Under the pieces are notes generated by a model, which was given only the letters and a program-made list of their open reading frames with translations, was not told the origin of the DNA and did no database searches. This document shows positions 17,320-26,148 of a stretch of 64,000 nt of DNA, piece after piece. This DNA comes from Caldilineaceae bacterium (lineage in GTDB: Bacteria > Chloroflexota > Anaerolineae > Caldilineales > Caldilineaceae). The DNA lies in NCBI GenBank assembly GCA_022827195.1, contig JAJDTL010000022.1, positions 142,812-206,811 on the forward strand. The letters run 5' to 3'. Made by a program: the position numbers and the translations under genes. The stretch's first letter is position 1; every line of letters begins with the position of its first letter.

Positions 17320-18210
17320 TCAGTTTGCGCTCAATCCGGTCAGGGTAACGCCTTCGGTGATGTAGCGCTGGAAGATGAAGAAGACCGTCAGGACCGGGAT
17401 GAAGGCGATCGCGTCGCCGGCCAGGGCGATGCCCTCCTCGCTGAGTCCGACAGCCCCGCCGGTTCTCACCATGCCGGGTTGACGGATGAGTGTGGCCAGC
17501 GCGACCGGTATCGTCCGCATCTCGGTCTCGTTCGTGATCAGCAGCGGCCAGAAGAAGCTCCCCCAGTTCCAAATGAAGGTAAAGATGGCCAGCGCACCGA
17601 CCGCCGGCAGCATGAGAGGCATCGCGATCTGGGCAAAAATGCGGACTTCGCTGGCACCGTCCGCGCGCGCGGCGTCGATCAGGTCGTCTGGAATCGTATG
17701 GACGAACTGGCGGAAGAGAAAGACGCCGAAGCCGGAGAAGAGGTGCGGCACGATGAGGCCCTGGTAGGTGTCCATCCACCCCCAGCTGACGATCATCACG
17801 AAGAGCGGGACCACGGTGACGAAGAAGGGGATCATCATGGTCCACAAAATCATGAAAAAGACCACCTCGCGGCCGGGGAACTCGAACTTGCCCAGAACAT
17901 ATCCGGCCACTGCGCTCATCAGCACCTGTCCGGTTACAATCGCGCCCGTGGTGAACAGGCTGTTGAAGTACATGCGCCCAATCGGGAAGCGCTCAAAGAG
18001 GACGAGAAAATTGCCGAGAAACAGATCCTTGGGAATGAATGTCGGCGGAATTGTCTTCAGGTCCCAGATTGGCCTGAACGCGCCCAAAAGCGCGAAAACC
18101 AGGGGGCTGACTACCAGGACAGCACACAGCGTCAGCACAGTGTAGCTGATGAACACCGGAAGAACTGATTCTCTGCGCTGATATAGCCGAACTATCGGCG
18201 AAACGCGCAT
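17320..18210 (-). CDS. Sugar ABC importer permease (MalG/UgpE type)
   Basis: A 296-residue inner-membrane permease of the carbohydrate uptake family 1 with six predicted helices. The ATPase-docking EAA loop is DAARADGASEVRIFAQIAMPLMLP, and the C-terminus ends ITEGVTLTGLSAN in the usual MalG manner. It works with the MalF-type gene directly upstream (54-bp gap) and the binding protein at 19299-20648. No ATPase is encoded in this block; the only sugar-type ATPase in the window is at 56838-58025 and might be shared. Substrate unknown. Confidence 0.93.
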   Translation of the reverse strand: MRVSPIVRLYQRRESVLPVFISYTVLTLCAVLVVSPLVFALLGAFRPIWDLKTIPPTFIPKDLFLGNFLVLFERFPIGRMYFNSLFTTGAIVTGQVLMSAVAGYVLGKFEFPGREVVFFMILWTMMIPFFVTVVPLFVMIVSWGWMDTYQGLIVPHLFSGFGVFLFRQFVHTIPDDLIDAARADGASEVRIFAQIAMPLMLPAVGALAIFTFIWNWGSFFWPLLITNETEMRTIPVALATLIRQPGMVRTGGAVGLSEEGIALAGDAIAFIPVLTVFFIFQRYITEGVTLTGLSAN

Positions 18211-18264
18211 CTCTTTGGACCTCCAACTCTCGCTGCATCCCGGCCGCGCACCCCGGTCGGCCGG

Positions 18265-19200
18265 CTAGTATCTCCAGCGAGTTCTGGTCATTCTGAGCTG
18301 GATAATCGTCACAATTGATATGATGGCGAACAGGACCAGCGCCATGGATGCCGCGTAGCCGACGTTGCCCAGCGTGAGCATCTGGTGCCGAATATACATT
18401 ACCGCAACCAGCAGACTGTCGCCCGGGCCGCCGTAGTAGCCAAAGGCGTAGGCCAGGGTGAACATCTGGAAGGCGCCGATAACCGTGACGACGAGGACAA
18501 ATGTGACGGTGGGGCGCAGCAGAGGCCAGGTTATATGGATAAAGCGCTGCCAGATGTTGGCGCCGTCGATCTTGGCCGAGTCATATAGGTGCAAGGGTAT
18601 GCCCTGCAGCCCGGCCAGGAACAACACCATCTGATAGCCCATCGACTCCCAGACCGCGATCATCACCAGGCTGGCCATCGCAGTCTTCGCCTGCACAAGC
18701 CACGGCTGCGAAGGAATCCCGACCGAGTTGAGGACGACGTTGGCCAGACCATAGCTGGGGTGCAACATGTATTTCCAGATCAGTGCGACCACGATGCCGG
18801 CGGTCATCACCGGCGCGAAGTAGATGGCGCGGTAGAGCGCGCGCCCGTGGCGGATCGAATTCAAGGCCATCGCCCCAATCAGCGACACGACAAACACGCC
18901 CGGTACATACATAACGGTGTATTCGACCGTGTTCGCCAGGGCGAGCCTGAAGTCTGTGTCTGACGCCAATTTCACGTAATTCTGCAGACCGATGAAGGGC
19001 CGGACAGGATTGTTCAGCTTCCAGTCGCTCACGCTCATGACGACCGCGAGCGCGATAGGATAGAGGGCGAAAACCAGGTAATAGAGGAGAATCGGCGCCA
19101 GAAATGTCCACGCGACCACATAGCGGCGCTGGCGCAAACTGAGCCGGGATAGTGGGCCCGGTCCTCGCTGCTGCAGCATCGAACGAAGGCGTGCAGCCAT
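18265..19200 (-). CDS. Sugar ABC importer permease (MalF/UgpA type)
   Basis: A 311-residue permease with six predicted helices (first near 30-50) and the family's EAA loop, DSAKIDGANIWQRFIHITWPLLRPT. The middle block NTVEYTVMYVPGVFVVSLIGAMALN is typical of MalF/UgpA. It is the second gene of the importer operon, separated from the binding-protein gene by a stem-loop at 19240-19271. Confidence 0.93.
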   Translation of the reverse strand: MAARLRSMLQQRGPGPLSRLSLRQRRYVVAWTFLAPILLYYLVFALYPIALAVVMSVSDWKLNNPVRPFIGLQNYVKLASDTDFRLALANTVEYTVMYVPGVFVVSLIGAMALNSIRHGRALYRAIYFAPVMTAGIVVALIWKYMLHPSYGLANVVLNSVGIPSQPWLVQAKTAMASLVMIAVWESMGYQMVLFLAGLQGIPLHLYDSAKIDGANIWQRFIHITWPLLRPTVTFVLVVTVIGAFQMFTLAYAFGYYGGPGDSLLVAVMYIRHQMLTLGNVGYAASMALVLFAIISIVTIIQLRMTRTRWRY

Positions 19201-19239
19201 GTCTACTCCTTGTGCGCGTTCAGATACGCGCGGAAAACT

Positions 19240-19271
19240 GAATCAGCGATGCCCGAAGGCACCGCTGATTC
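19240..19271 (-). promoter_or_regulatory. Intercistronic stem-loop downstream of the binding-protein gene
   Basis: A 9-bp perfect stem (GAATCAGCG at 19240-19248 with CGCTGATTC at 19263-19271), one mismatch, then a further 4-bp stem closed by a CGAA tetraloop. It lies 28 nt after the binding-protein stop and 40 nt before the permease start. No T-run follows. Confidence 0.65.
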
Positions 19272-19298
19272 GATCGTTCAACGCCTCTGTGTTCCGGC

Positions 19299-20648
19299 TC
19301 AGGAGCCCAACAGACCTTTAAGCATGTCAGGCCCGCGGTTTGCCATGGCTTCCTCGGCAGTCAAGCCATCATGCAGCATGTCGGTGTAGACATTTTCGTG
19401 CTCGTGCATGTAGGTGGGCTGATCGATGCCGTCCCAGCGCAGGTAGCCGCAGCACATCACGTCCGATACCTCTTGCGCCATGTCCGACGCTCTGGGGCCG
19501 GTAAATCCATCGGTCCCCAGCGCCTGCACTGCCCTGTTCCCCGAAGCGAAGCCCGTGGCCAGCTGGTATCGCGCGCACATTTCCTCTGTCGCGACGAACC
19601 TCCAAACTTTCCAGGCGGCGTCAAGGTTTTCCGGCGGGGCGGCGCTGGTTACAGCCAACCCCCAGCCCGCACTAATCGGGTGCTGAAGTTCCCCTTCCGG
19701 TATACACGCCTTCAGACTGATCGTCTTGGTTTCGTGACCAAACTGCTCCTCGACTCCGGTGCTGAACGCGCTATTGGTCACGCAAAATGCGCCTCGACCT
19801 TCCGTGTAGGCGGAAATACAAAGATCGGGGCTGATGCCTTTGGTGAAGTCCCAGTGAAAGATATCGTACTCTGTCTCATAGTCCAGCACCAGGTCCCACG
19901 CGTGCCACCCCAGCTCGTTGTCGAAGGTCAACTCGGTGTCTTCGGGGCCGGGCCGCCTGCCGCCAATGCTCGAGAACAGCATCCCGTACAGGTAGCTGGC
20001 ATGGAAGAATCCAAATCCGTCCATCACCAGGTTGTCGCCGTCGTACTTGACGACTCGCTGCGCCGCATCCACGAACTCTTCGAAGTTGTTGGGCAACTCG
20101 TTGACGCCGGCGTCCTTCAGGTTTGTCACGTCGCAAACCAGTCCAAATCCCCCTCCATCCCATGGGATATTGTAGTAGCGGCCATCAAACTTCACGCCCT
20201 GAAGCCACGTTTCGTGGAAGTCCTTCTCGATCTCCTCAGGCGAGTACAAGTCTAACGGGGCAGGCAGGATCATATTGTTCTTTACCTGCTCTGTCAGGAG
20301 TGGATTGATGGTGAATATCAGGTCAGGCCCCACCCCTGCCTCTGCTGAAATGCGAACCTTGTCCTGCCACTCGCTCCAGGGGATGTGCGGCTGAGCGATC
20401 TCGACCAAAGGCGTGATGCCGGCGTCGGCCATATACCCCGCGATTGCCTCGAAGTGATCGTCCCAGATACCGTTGGTGCCCCGCCACAAGCTCAGTTGCA
20501 CGGGCGCCTCCATCGGCATCTCCTCGCCTCCATCGGCGGCGGGTGCAACGGGTGCAGCGCAAGCCTGCAACAGCGCTGTGCCGGCCACCGCTCCCGAGAG
20601 CGTCGCCGTCCTCAACAGAAATTCTCTGCGACTCAATCCGGCTGCCAT
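19299..20648 (-). CDS. Sugar ABC importer substrate-binding lipoprotein (SBP_bac_1)
   Basis: 449 residues from the ATG at 20646-20648, which has AAGGAGG upstream. The leader LSRREFLLRTATLSG carries a twin-arginine pair (R7-R8), and the lipobox cysteine is at about residue 30 (LLQAC), so Tat-dependent lipoprotein export is likely. The mature part shows family 1 features, including the EWQDKVRISAEAGVGPDLIF and NSAFSTGVEEQF regions. It is the first gene of a long minus-strand run and is driven by the promoter at 20882-20910. Ligand unknown; the downstream glycosidase and oxidoreductases suggest a carbohydrate. Confidence 0.92.
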   Translation of the reverse strand: MAAGLSRREFLLRTATLSGAVAGTALLQACAAPVAPAADGGEEMPMEAPVQLSLWRGTNGIWDDHFEAIAGYMADAGITPLVEIAQPHIPWSEWQDKVRISAEAGVGPDLIFTINPLLTEQVKNNMILPAPLDLYSPEEIEKDFHETWLQGVKFDGRYYNIPWDGGGFGLVCDVTNLKDAGVNELPNNFEEFVDAAQRVVKYDGDNLVMDGFGFFHASYLYGMLFSSIGGRRPGPEDTELTFDNELGWHAWDLVLDYETEYDIFHWDFTKGISPDLCISAYTEGRGAFCVTNSAFSTGVEEQFGHETKTISLKACIPEGELQHPISAGWGLAVTSAAPPENLDAAWKVWRFVATEEMCARYQLATGFASGNRAVQALGTDGFTGPRASDMAQEVSDVMCCGYLRWDGIDQPTYMHEHENVYTDMLHDGLTAEEAMANRGPDMLKGLLGS

Positions 20649-20881
20649 CGTTTCCTCCTTGTGGAATGGAATCCTGTTATGGAAGAACCAAGTTCGCTGG
20701 CTAGACAAGGACAGGTTCTGTGTCAGAGAACCGTCTGCCGTATCTGCGTTGCGTCATTTCTGCCCCTAGACCGGTCGATGTCGAAACAAAGGGGGGCCAG
20801 CCTTCAATTGGATGCAGAAGCGAGAGCCAAGAGTCTTGAATAAAAGGAAATGGAATGGAGCGTGTGGGCAAGTTTAGCTGC

Positions 20882-20910
20882 AAAATAGCATATTATACAT
20901 CGAGTGTCAA
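20882..20910 (-). promoter_or_regulatory. Sigma70-type promoter of the 20.6-kb importer operon
   Basis: Minus strand: TTGACA (20905-20910), 17-bp spacer, TATTTT (20882-20887). A second TATAAT lies within the spacer but at too short a distance. The -10 box is 234 bp upstream of the binding-protein start, implying a long leader. The -35 box lies only 15 bp from the end of the inverted-repeat segment. Confidence 0.65.
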
Positions 20911-21004
20911 CCAGCTTTTTTTCAGGGGTGCATCCCAAAATGGAGGTACAAATTTCTATTCCTCAGGGTACAACGGAGTCATAGCCTGCCCCTGGAGTTC
21001 CTGG

Positions 21005-21032
21005 CCACTGACCACTGGCCACTATCCACTGC
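21005..21032. repeat. Heptamer tandem repeat, four copies of CCACTNN
   Basis: Four consecutive 7-bp units: CCACTGA, CCACTGG, CCACTAT, CCACTGC. It lies in non-coding DNA inside the inverted-repeat segment. Confidence 0.75.
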
Positions 21033-21547
21033 ATTGTCGAAATCCGGTCCCGCCGTCCCCTGCAAGAGTTTCCGAAACGTGCTATACTGCAAGGTCGAGC
21101 CCGCCCACATCCAGGCTGGACCCGAACGAGCCGCATCACACACCTGCCCGCCCACCATGCCCAGGCCGCCAACCATTTCGACCTCCGCTGAACTGAACGT
21201 CCGCAACCTGCCCCCAGCAACCATCGCTCCAGGCACAGCCGCTACCAACCCGAAATGCCCACACCTGCCGTCCGCCGCGCCGCCGATATACTGTGGAACG
21301 AATTCCCCCATGCAGCCCTTGCCATCTTTGCCGGCACCCGGCTCTGTATCCTGTCACGAAGAGCATGCAGCTGTCACAGTCTTGCGCACTTTCTGCACCA
21401 AAACGACATCTTTTGCGCATTTTCAGTCCAAAACCGACAGGGAACTGACCGCAACCGCATCCTGCTACGAGAGTCCATGCCGCTATCCCGTCACGAGAAG
21501 AGAGAAAAAATTTTCAAAGTTAGGCCCATCCGGCCAAAACAAGCATT

Positions 21548-21580
21548 TCGATACCCTATCGATACCCTGCCGATACCCGA
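21548..21580. repeat. 11-bp tandem repeat, three copies
   Basis: Three successive copies of a unit based on CGATACCCT with two extra bases. No gene context. Confidence 0.65.
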
Positions 21581-22093
21581 TTTCCGTAAAATTAGCAGTC
21601 AGATCGCGACACATCTGGTCGCGCCTGGGCCACTTTTGGACAGAACTGGCCCCTTCCTTGCACACCTGCGCGCCGCTACCCACAAGGAGACGGACGCCAC
21701 CACTGACTCCGACCCTCTATTCGACACGCGCAGACGCAGTGACCCGCAACGATGTCGTCAACTCTCCAATAGGCCGGGTGCCTCCATCCCTGCCGTTGTC
21801 AAATCCGCGGCCAGAACCCGTGTTCAGCAACGGATGAAACAGGAGGGCATCTGGCGGTCTTGTGATGGCGCCCATGCGGTACTCGCCCGCCGCGCCCGAC
21901 GACCCAGCCAACGCCCGCGCGAAAACCCTTTCTGACATCCCTGTCCCCTAATTTGGGATGCACCCATTCTCAGGGCTGTCTCGCTGAATTCTGGGGCGGA
22001 TCTTAGGCTGACAATGGGGGGTTGCATTGGTCTGCGCGGCCCGCATCCGCCGCCTTCCCCAGCCTCATCGTTGCCCCTTCTTCTTTCCGTCAC

Positions 22094-22155
22094 ACTCTTG
22101 TAAACACTCGCAAACGCTCGCAAACACTCGCAAACATTCGTAAACACTCGTACAA
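22094..22155. repeat. 10-bp tandem repeat, about six copies of ACTCGCAAAC-type units
   Basis: Successive 10-bp units with variants (ACTCTTGTAA-like at the start, then ACTCGCAAAC, GCTCGCAAAC, ACTCGCAAAC, ATTCGTAAAC, ACTCGTACAA). There are no unique spacers, so this is a minisatellite and not a CRISPR array. It lies about 110 bp upstream of the rightward promoter. Confidence 0.8.
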
Positions 22156-22261
22156 CTCTCTACGAGCGCACTGACGCTGACCTCTCGACGGTAAGCCCGT
22201 CGCCAAACCGGTCCGGGCCGAAACTCCCCTGTTTTTCGGCTGCACCCGCTCCGAAAGGAGG

Positions 22262-22289
22262 TTGACAAGCCAGACCGGTTCAATATATG
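22262..22289 (+). promoter_or_regulatory. Probable promoter of the rightward 22.4-26.9-kb operon
   Basis: TTGACA (22262-22267), 16-bp spacer, TATATG (22284-22289). A second TTGACA follows at 22291-22296 but lacks a good -10. The start codon of the first gene is 165 bp downstream. Confidence 0.5.
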
Positions 22290-22453
22290 CTTGACAACGA
22301 TCTGCAACGGGACAGTCGCTGACCTTGACCCGCACAACGCGGTCAAAGACCTTTCTCGATCGACTCTCCAGCTCCAGCCGCCGCGCCGTTCCGCAACTTC
22401 GCCGGCGCCGGCAGGGCTGGCTACCTCCCGCAGGACGCGCAAAGGAACGCATC

Positions 22454-23164
22454 ATGGCCGTTCATCTTGAGTGGGTGGGTATGGCTTGCTTTCGCCTGTG
22501 GCAGGACGGAGGCCCCGTCATCGCCATGGATCCCTATACGCCCTCAGCCATCGGGCTCGTCGACGATGGCAGGCGCATCAGCGCCGACACCGTGATCGTC
22601 AGCTCGCTCACCGATGTGGCGCACGCCAATGTCGGGCTGATCGAGGGCGAACCGCAGGTGATCAACGCCCTCGACGTGGCCCGCGGCGAGAAAAGTGCGC
22701 AGATCTACGGCGCCCCCCTGCGGGCGGTCGAAGCCGCGGAGGTCGCCGACCATCCCGACGGCGCCGACGACAACGCCTTGTACGCCTTCAATGCCGGCGG
22801 GCTCTGGTTCCTGCACATGGGTGACCTGGGATATGGGCTGAACCAAGACGATCTCGCGCCTTTCGCCGGCCGCTGCGACGTGCTGCTGGCCCTCACCGGC
22901 GAAGGGCTGACCCTGAAGCTGGATGAACTCGACCCCATGATCGAGATCCTCAACCCGACGTGGATCGTGCCCATGCACTACAATCTGGCGCCCGTCAGCG
23001 GCCAGAAGCGGCGCATGACGAAGGTCGATGTCTTCATCGAACGCCGTCCCTCCGACCCCGTAGTCTTTGCGCGTCAACCGGTCGTGACCTTCCCTCTCCC
23101 CGCGTCCGAACTTGGACGGCCGGCCATTGTTATCCTTGAACCGTCAGGCTATCAGCCGGCATGA
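22454..23164 (+). CDS. Metallo-beta-lactamase-fold protein, UlaG-like, with altered metal site (copy 1)
   Basis: 236 residues from the ATG at 22454, with AAAGGAA upstream. The fold is that of UlaG-type MBL hydrolases (opening strand HLEWVGMACFRL, then AMDPY). The usual HxHxDH metal motif after the second strand is replaced by SSLTDVAHAN (residues 50-59), whereas the later HMGD (His121, Asp124) and PMHYN (His175) positions are kept. One metal site is therefore missing or rebuilt. The family includes lactonases such as L-ascorbate-6-phosphate lactonase. The paralogue at 26149-26871 shares the altered motif and closes the same operon. Cytoplasmic; reaction unknown. Confidence 0.82.
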   Translation: MAVHLEWVGMACFRLWQDGGPVIAMDPYTPSAIGLVDDGRRISADTVIVSSLTDVAHANVGLIEGEPQVINALDVARGEKSAQIYGAPLRAVEAAEVADHPDGADDNALYAFNAGGLWFLHMGDLGYGLNQDDLAPFAGRCDVLLALTGEGLTLKLDELDPMIEILNPTWIVPMHYNLAPVSGQKRRMTKVDVFIERRPSDPVVFARQPVVTFPLPASELGRPAIVILEPSGYQPA

Positions 23165-23228
23165 AAAGTGCCCCGAACAGGCAGCTGACGATGCTTTACA
23201 TGACCAGGCCCTTGATCAGGAGAACGCC

Positions 23229-24101
23229 ATGAAACTCAAAACACTCGTCGAGTCCGGCGACCCTGAACTTCTGGCTTCCGGCTTCCAGTTTACCGAAGGT
23301 CCGGTCTGGCATCCCGACGGCTATCTGCTCTTCTCGGATATTCCCGCCGACCGCATCTACAGGTGGAGGCCGGAGGGGGTGGTCGACGTGTGGCGCCAAC
23401 CGAGCGGGAATTCCAATGGCCTGACGCTCGACCGCGACAACCGTCTGGTCGCTTGCGAGCACGGCAATCGCCGCGTCTCCCGCGGCGGGCCGGGCGCCGC
23501 CGCCGCCAGCCTGGCCGACCGATATGAAGGCAAGTTGCTGAACAGCCCCAATGATCTCGTCGTCAAGTCGGACGGGACCGTCTACTTCACCGACCCGCCC
23601 TACGGCATCGAGCCTAGCGAATCGTCGCCCTACAGCAAGGTACAGGAGCAGCCCTGCAACGGCCTCTACCGCATTCTGACCGACGGCACCGTGGAGCTGC
23701 TGGTCGACGACTTTGACCGTCCCAACGGATTGGCCTTTTCCCCCGGGGAGTCGATGCTCTACGTCGACGATTCACCCCGCCGGCACGTCCGCGCCTTTGA
23801 TGTGCGCGCAGACGGATCGCTGGCCAACTCCCGTATTTTCGCAGATATGGACCATCCGCAACCCGGCTCACCCGACGGCATGAAAATCAATGTCGAAGGA
23901 ACTCTATTCGTAACCGGCGCCACGGGAATCTGGGTATTCGAGCCAGACGGCGCCTGCCTGGGTGTCATCGTTACGCCCGAACGCCCGGCCAACTGTGCGT
24001 GGGGCGACGACGACCGCCAGAGCCTCTACATCACGGCGCGCACGTCGCTCTTCCGAGTGCGGACGAAGGTGCCGGGCCTGCCGACGGTCCAGACGTCCTG
24101 A
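23229..24101 (+). CDS. SMP-30/gluconolactonase/LRE-like family lactonase
   Basis: 290 residues from the ATG at 23229 with AGGAG upstream. The six-bladed propeller family is recognisable from FTEGPVWHPDGYLLFSDI (Glu metal ligand), NSPNDLVVKSDG (Asn ligand) and NGLAFSPGESMLYVDDSPRR (Asp ligand). These enzymes open sugar lactones using a divalent metal. No signal peptide, so it should act inside the cell. It lies 64 bp after the MBL gene and 63 bp before an HpcH/HpaI aldolase. That is the order expected for a sugar-acid route of oxidation to a lactone, ring opening, dehydration and aldol cleavage, although no dehydratase was found here. Confidence 0.92.
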   Translation: MKLKTLVESGDPELLASGFQFTEGPVWHPDGYLLFSDIPADRIYRWRPEGVVDVWRQPSGNSNGLTLDRDNRLVACEHGNRRVSRGGPGAAAASLADRYEGKLLNSPNDLVVKSDGTVYFTDPPYGIEPSESSPYSKVQEQPCNGLYRILTDGTVELLVDDFDRPNGLAFSPGESMLYVDDSPRRHVRAFDVRADGSLANSRIFADMDHPQPGSPDGMKINVEGTLFVTGATGIWVFEPDGACLGVIVTPERPANCAWGDDDRQSLYITARTSLFRVRTKVPGLPTVQTS

Positions 24102-24164
24102 TGCGACCATTGAACTCATTCGGCTGCAAAGTGTCTCGAGAGTCTAAGCGCGGGGAGAGCACCT

Positions 24165-24965
24165 ATGGATGACAATGCACCAACGCTGAAAAACCGGCTT
24201 GGTGAGCTGCTGGAGAAACATGACGCGCTGTTCGGGGTGATCTGCCGCGACGCGACGCTCACCGACGTCGAGTTGATGGCCCAGGCCGGCTTTCACATTG
24301 TCTGGTTCGACATGGAACACGGCCCCCAGTCTATGGCCGAGACTTTGCGGCTTGGCCGGACAGCTACACATTTGGGCATGGTACCGCTCGTGCGCATGCC
24401 CGAACTTTCGCGTACACAGGTGCAGCGCCTGCTCGACGGCGGCATACAGGTGTTGGCCCTGCCGGATGTCAGGACCGCGGAAGAGGCTGCCCGCTTTGTC
24501 CAGATGGGCAAGTATCCACCTGTGGGACGCCGCGGCGTATCCAGTTCCAGCGCGGGCACGGCCTACACGATGGGCGCGGACCCAAAACAGACGCTGCGAG
24601 AAGTCAACGAGGCCACCCATCTGATGCTGATGATCGAAAGCGACGAAGCCTACGAGTCGCTGGACGAGATTCTGGCGGTTGACGGCATCGACATGGTTAC
24701 GGTGGGTCCGATGGACTGGTCGGTCAGCCTGGGTCTCTTTGGTGATGAGGCCAGGACGCGCCAGACGCCGAAATTCGAGCGAGTCTTTACGGCTGCGGTC
24801 GAGTCCGGCAAGATTGCTTCGGCTGGAGCTTTCAGCTTCGACCAGGCCGCGCATTACTATTCCTTGGGTGTACGTGTCTTCTTCGTGGGCGTCGACATTG
24901 TGATCAAACGCCAGTCTCTGATCGGTACGCTCAATCAATTTCAGAATGCTTTGGGCGCCGGCTGA
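24165..24965 (+). CDS. HpcH/HpaI family class II aldolase
   Basis: A 266-residue enzyme of the 4-hydroxy-2-oxo-heptanedioate / 2-keto-3-deoxy-sugar-acid aldolase family. It keeps the active-site block VWFDMEHGP (catalytic Asp and His), arginine in LVRMPE, the metal ligands Glu (LMIESDEAYE) and Asp (VGPMDWSVSLG) and the GRRGVS loop. It would cleave a 2-keto-3-deoxy acid to pyruvate and an aldehyde. It is the third gene of the rightward operon. Two further paralogues lie at 34436-35239 and 62860-63627. Exact substrate not predictable. Confidence 0.92.
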   Translation: MDDNAPTLKNRLGELLEKHDALFGVICRDATLTDVELMAQAGFHIVWFDMEHGPQSMAETLRLGRTATHLGMVPLVRMPELSRTQVQRLLDGGIQVLALPDVRTAEEAARFVQMGKYPPVGRRGVSSSSAGTAYTMGADPKQTLREVNEATHLMLMIESDEAYESLDEILAVDGIDMVTVGPMDWSVSLGLFGDEARTRQTPKFERVFTAAVESGKIASAGAFSFDQAAHYYSLGVRVFFVGVDIVIKRQSLIGTLNQFQNALGAG

Positions 24966-25131
24966 ACCGCCAACGCCCGCGCAAGGAGCTTGTTGACCGG
25001 GACGTTTCCAGTTGGAGGAACCGGCGAGTAACTGTGCCGAAGGAGCTGATCTCGACGGCACTTTCGGTAGCAAAGCAGTTGCCGGTGCGCTGCACATACA
25101 GTGGACCACTTTCAATCGAAAGGGGAGACAG

Positions 25132-26133
25132 ATGAAACTCGGCGTGATTTCCCAGAACCTGGAGCAGTTCGAGTTTGAAGACGGTCTGCGATACGCGCGC
25201 GATATGGGATTTCAGGCGGTCGAGGTTGGCGCATGCGGCCTTTGGGGACGGGGATACTGCGACGTTGAGAAGCTCCTCGCCGACAAAGGCGAAATCGAGC
25301 GCTGGAAGGATACCTTCGCCCGCTATGACCTCGAAATCAGCGCCCTCGGCGGGCACGGCGCGCCGCTGATGCCCAATAAGGCGGTCGCCGAAACCTACTC
25401 GCGCGAGTTTCGCCGCACCTGTGAATTCATGGAGTTGGCCGGTATCCGCCGGATAACGTTGCTGGCTGGGCTGCCCGAAGGAGCTGAGGGGGATACCGCG
25501 CCCAACTGGGTGACTTTCTCCGAGTGGCCTTTTTTGCGCGATACCCTCGACTGGCAGTGGGAAAAGCGCCTGCTGCCATACTGGCGCGAGCACGGGAAGA
25601 TCGCCGCCGACCACGGTGTGACGATCTGCTTCGAGATGCACGGCGGCGACATGATCCACAACCCCGTGACGATGAAGCGGCTCCACGACGAGATCGGGCC
25701 GGCCGCGGCCTGTAACTTCGACATCTCCCATCTGTGGTACCAGGGCATCGACCCGATCGAGGCGCTGTTCTACCTGGGTCCGCTGGTGCAGCACGTCCAC
25801 GCCAAGGACATCCTGATCTCACGGCACAACGCGCGGCTGCGCGGCATGATGGACAGCACCTCGACCGAGGAGTTTTCCGAACGCTCGTGGACCTACACGC
25901 TGGCCGGCTGGGGTCATGACGAAGCCGCCTGGCGCGAGTTTGTTTCAACGCTGCGCCTGCTCGGCTACGATCACGTTATTTCGCTCGAGATGGAGAGCGA
26001 GTACTTTGAAGTCGAGGAAGGGCTGGAGAAGTCCGTGGCCTTCCTCAAGCCGCTGGTGATCGAAAGACCGTCCGGCGCAAAGTGGTGGGAAATCGCGGGC
26101 ATGGAACGGGCCGGCGGTCTGACGCAAGAGTAA
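25132..26133 (+). CDS. Sugar phosphate isomerase/epimerase family TIM barrel
   Basis: 333 residues from the ATG at 25132, with AGGGGAGA upstream; an open frame back to 25012 precedes it and is discounted. Metal-site residues: Glu in TICFEMHGGD, Asp/His in NFDISHLWYQG, His in QHVHAKDI and Glu in ISLEMESEYF. It is longer than the hydroxypyruvate-isomerase-like members and resembles the larger family used in inositol and rare-sugar catabolism. It lies 166 bp after the aldolase and 15 bp before the second MBL gene. Substrate unknown. Confidence 0.88.
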   Translation: MKLGVISQNLEQFEFEDGLRYARDMGFQAVEVGACGLWGRGYCDVEKLLADKGEIERWKDTFARYDLEISALGGHGAPLMPNKAVAETYSREFRRTCEFMELAGIRRITLLAGLPEGAEGDTAPNWVTFSEWPFLRDTLDWQWEKRLLPYWREHGKIAADHGVTICFEMHGGDMIHNPVTMKRLHDEIGPAAACNFDISHLWYQGIDPIEALFYLGPLVQHVHAKDILISRHNARLRGMMDSTSTEEFSERSWTYTLAGWGHDEAAWREFVSTLRLLGYDHVISLEMESEYFEVEEGLEKSVAFLKPLVIERPSGAKWWEIAGMERAGGLTQE

Positions 26134-26148
26134 AGAGGAGAGGGAAAA

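Larger units (their letters stand above)
20926..21965. repeat. 1,040-bp segment bounded by perfect 14-bp inverted repeats (possible non-autonomous element)
   Basis: GGGTGCATCCCAAA at 20926-20939 and its exact reverse complement TTTGGGATGCACCC at 21952-21965. The interior has no credible gene but several short tandem repeats and skewed base composition. This is compatible with a MITE-like or decayed insertion. No target-site duplication is evident next to the ends, and no transposase remnant was recognised, so an element is only one explanation. Confidence 0.45.
20649..22453. other. 1.8-kb non-coding region between divergent operons
   Basis: No convincing gene. The several overlapping open frames have low-complexity Pro/Arg/Ser/Cys-rich products, lack ribosome sites and occur in competing frames on both strands. 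The region holds the leftward promoter (20882-20910), a segment bounded by 14-bp inverted repeats, three short tandem-repeat tracts and the rightward promoter (22262-22289). The plus strand is markedly C-rich over about 21.0-21.9 kb. Confidence 0.7.

Noticed and set aside
21034..21935. Overlapping open frames inside the inverted-repeat segment
   Set aside because: Products are Pro/Arg/Ser/Thr-rich in two plus frames and Gly-rich on the other strand; no ribosome site and no recognisable domain. GC-rich non-coding DNA explains them.
22094..22155. Possible CRISPR array
   Set aside because: The units are 10 bp, directly adjacent and have no unique spacers; no cas gene nearby.
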